Shown here: in pieces, positions 61,870 to 64,000 of the stretch
Position numbering within the stretch: the stretch's first letter is position 1
How the letters are laid out: the number at the start of each line of letters is the position of its first letter
From: Norana najaformis
Lineage: Eukaryota; Annelida; Clitellata; Crassiclitellata; Hormogastridae
Length of the DNA stretch: 64,000 bases
Direction: 5' to 3'
Assembly (NCBI GenBank): GCA_964023275.1
Contig: OZ029928.1
Location: 14,798,802-14,862,801 of the forward strand
Notes under the pieces: generated by a model
What the model was told of the DNA's origin: nothing
Seen by the model: only the letters and a program-made list of their open reading frames with translations
Databases searched by the model: none
Made by a program: the position numbers and the translations under genes

Positions 61870-62070
61870 CTAGTTAGCTACATCGGTAAGCGCGTACGCC
61901 AAGGAAGCCTCTGTGCGTGAGGATCCCCGGTTCGCGTTCCGGTCGTGGCTTACTTCAGACGTATGAATTTCGGGCTAACACGATCCGCGCACGGGGACCT
62001 TAAATGGCATGTAGCGGTGGTGAAGGATCTCACCCGATAGGGTCGAGGCCATACGGTCGCTGGAGAAAAA
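61870..62070 (+). mobile_element. tRNA-derived SINE, family E, copy 3
   Basis: ttagctacatcggtaagcgc, ccccggttcgcgttcc, tgaaggatctcacccgatag, and gaggccatacggtcgctgg. A piece of the middle is deleted. It lies downstream of the receptor stop. Confidence 0.75.
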
Positions 62071-63423
62071 CATGTACAATTTACTATTTTTTACAGATTT
62101 ATTCACTATACTTGATAGCACATAGCACAGCTATCATGACAGAAATAAATATAATAATATTTATAATAATAAATATAATATATAATAATAATAATAATAA
62201 ATATAATAATATTTAAACTACATCACGTTGAACTACTCACAGTTATCTCGATTTGTAAGTCTTCATGGTTTTTACAGTTTCAAGCGCAATCGAACGACTG
62301 TGAAACCTGTTTGTTATTTAATTATCTAGACAACTAATATAGCGCCTTTAGAGTACCTTACATAAACGCTGCCTACGCTATGCTACATGGTGTTAATGCT
62401 CAAATGGCACAAAAAGTTCATTTGTAGGCCGACAGTGCTCAGACATCTAGAAATATCATCACTGATGGGCCCCCACATACACGTAGAGCCCAAACGACGA
62501 TGTCACATCATATTTCACTCTTCGTCCCAAGATAGCTAATTCATTAAATTTCAGTGTCGTTGTTCATATTTCAGTGAATTTTCCTAAGAAACAGACTGAG
62601 GACTCTGCCTCTCTAAAGATAAAATAGGACTGATATTGTTGTCTTTCGCTACGCGGGGTTGTAAGCGTACTGTCCTGCATCGATTTACTTATTATACTTT
62701 ACCAAAACTTACTTTACCAGTTTCCAGTTTGTAACTGAGTTTAATTTATCAGCTTCTGTTAACATTATGCAACTGTTTGAACTCTGGAATTTTCCGAGAG
62801 AGTGTTTCATTTGTTCCGCGTTCGGATGGATCGATCATACCGCCTATGAGGTTAAGATTTGCATCAGAGTGCAATGAATCCTCGCTCAATTACGTTTTAC
62901 CGAACCACTTCCTGATTAGCTCATTTTAAACCACCTGTAACACTTCGCTTGCCTGTACTAAATAATCAAGACAACACATGTTGAAAATTTACAAGTACGT
63001 GAAGTGTTAGGAAAAACACAGAGGCCCACGCTGATATTTACTGCATGCTTCATGTTAAGTGTGACTTGTAAATTAGTTTTCGGAATGGCTATAAACGCGG
63101 TTCTTTAACCGTGATCAAGCCCCGGAGGACTGAGCGAGACTCGCCTATTCGTCCGTGTCGATCGATTGAAATGAATAGGTTCAAAGTCTTCATTAGGCGT
63201 CGGATTACCAGTCAGCAAACAGGCAAATCAGTTTTCGGTTTGCAAGAAACAAAGTGAGTCAAGGCGGAAGTACATACGGTCGCTGCTGAAGCATGAATAG
63301 ACTTGGATATTGAGCCAAGACTACTACGTTTCCACCTTAGGTTTACTGTACAAAACCGTCCAACATGGTGCAGTATATCTGGATCATTTTAATCAAGGTG
63401 AGCCGTTATAATAATACTATTGT

Positions 63424-63578
63424 GTATGCATTTATTAAGCGCCACTATTTAATGACAAAGCAGCAGTCAATGGCGCTGAGCAGTTGTGGGTGACGGACTA
63501 GCTCAAGGCCCCTATACAGTAACCGTTTCAGGAGAGGCTAGAAGCCATACTCTGCGTTACAAGCCGAGCGCCCTATGC
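63424..63578 (-). mobile_element. tRNA-derived SINE, family A, copy 7
   Basis: Reverse copy from gcatttattaagcgccacta to gttacaagccgagcgcc; joined directly to a family B end. Confidence 0.7.
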
Positions 63579-63650
63579 GCCTGTGAATAAGCTGGTCCCC
63601 ACGGCGCAGCTTTCGTTGGGCGCTGTAGAAATCTCGGAATTACGAATATC
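63575..63650 (+). mobile_element. Interspersed repeat family B, 3' fragment
   Basis: gcgcctgtgaataagctggt then gggcgctgtagaaatctcgg. Confidence 0.6.
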
Positions 63651-64000
63651 CAATCGGCTACCGTGTTCCACTGACTCAAATAAACTCAATTAACAACAGA
63701 ATGAAATTGTTTGCATAAATAGCTGTACAAATGAACGTTGCATGCATAAGCTAAAAGCCTGAAGCTAATACGCCAGTATCAAGCCATTGTCTGTGCAAAG
63801 ATGTCATACTGTAACCTATATTGGGATTCCAATAATGCATCACGTCTAAAGTCCTTGCAAATCCTCTAGAAACCTGCACTGCGGATTGTTCATATGGTAC
63901 CATGTACTAAGCACATATTTAATGCATACGACATATCACCCCTAGAGAACATCACCAGGTACCAAACTGGTTTATTCGTGTACCGCTAACACACTGATTG

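Larger units (their letters stand above)
61746..64000. other. Downstream of the glutamate receptor; no gene seen
   Basis: Contains a family E SINE (61870), (AAT)n at 62155-62215, a repeat shared with 5490-5560 (about 62420-62500: tgctcagacatctagaa, cacatacacgtagagccc), and family A and B fragments near the right edge. I see no supported exon. Confidence 0.6.

Overview
The window looks like nuclear DNA of an invertebrate metazoan. It carries animal-type genes split into many short exons (mostly 50-320 bp) with GT-AG or GC-AG introns, several families of tRNA-derived SINEs, 3' fragments of non-LTR retrotransposons, and a heavy load of microsatellites and minisatellites. I cannot fix the taxon from sequence alone. 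Nothing looks bacterial, viral or plasmid-like, and there is no CRISPR array.

Four genes can be reconstructed. (1) 2030-13830, plus strand: a 14-exon, 661-aa SLC6 sodium/chloride-dependent neurotransmitter transporter of the glycine/amino-acid branch. (2) 15835-36458, minus strand: a 17-exon gene whose exons join in phase into an 820-aa protein that I do not recognise. It has a long acidic, Ser/Arg-rich middle and an ordered, conserved-looking C-terminal module. (3) 39212-40582, minus strand: a single-exon, 456-aa class A GPCR with GPR161-like features. (4) 43954-61745, plus strand: a 15-exon, 964-aa kainate-type ionotropic glutamate receptor with signal peptide, amino-terminal domain, S1/S2 ligand-binding lobes, pore and four membrane segments. 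Its last intron has a GC donor, and reading through it gives a short alternative C-terminus. The first two genes converge, separated by about 2 kb.

Two genes (amino-acid transporter, glutamate receptor) are synaptic or transport types, but nothing in the sequence shows that the four genes act together. The most interesting structures are in how the genes are built: four GC-AG introns; an array of duplicated 3' splice sites before the last transmembrane exon of the receptor; a decayed inverted copy of an exon and its 5' splice site inside the same gene's intron, extended by complementary tetranucleotide arrays; an exon that seems to have arisen by partial duplication of another; and many otherwise unrelated interspersed repeats that share one short GGCGCTATAGAA-like motif.

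The remaining sequence is introns and intergenic DNA dominated by simple repeats. Most long open frames outside the four genes come from tetranucleotide or trinucleotide arrays that happen to lack stops. All exon borders below were read by eye from frame, phase and splice consensus; no alignment or transcript was available.
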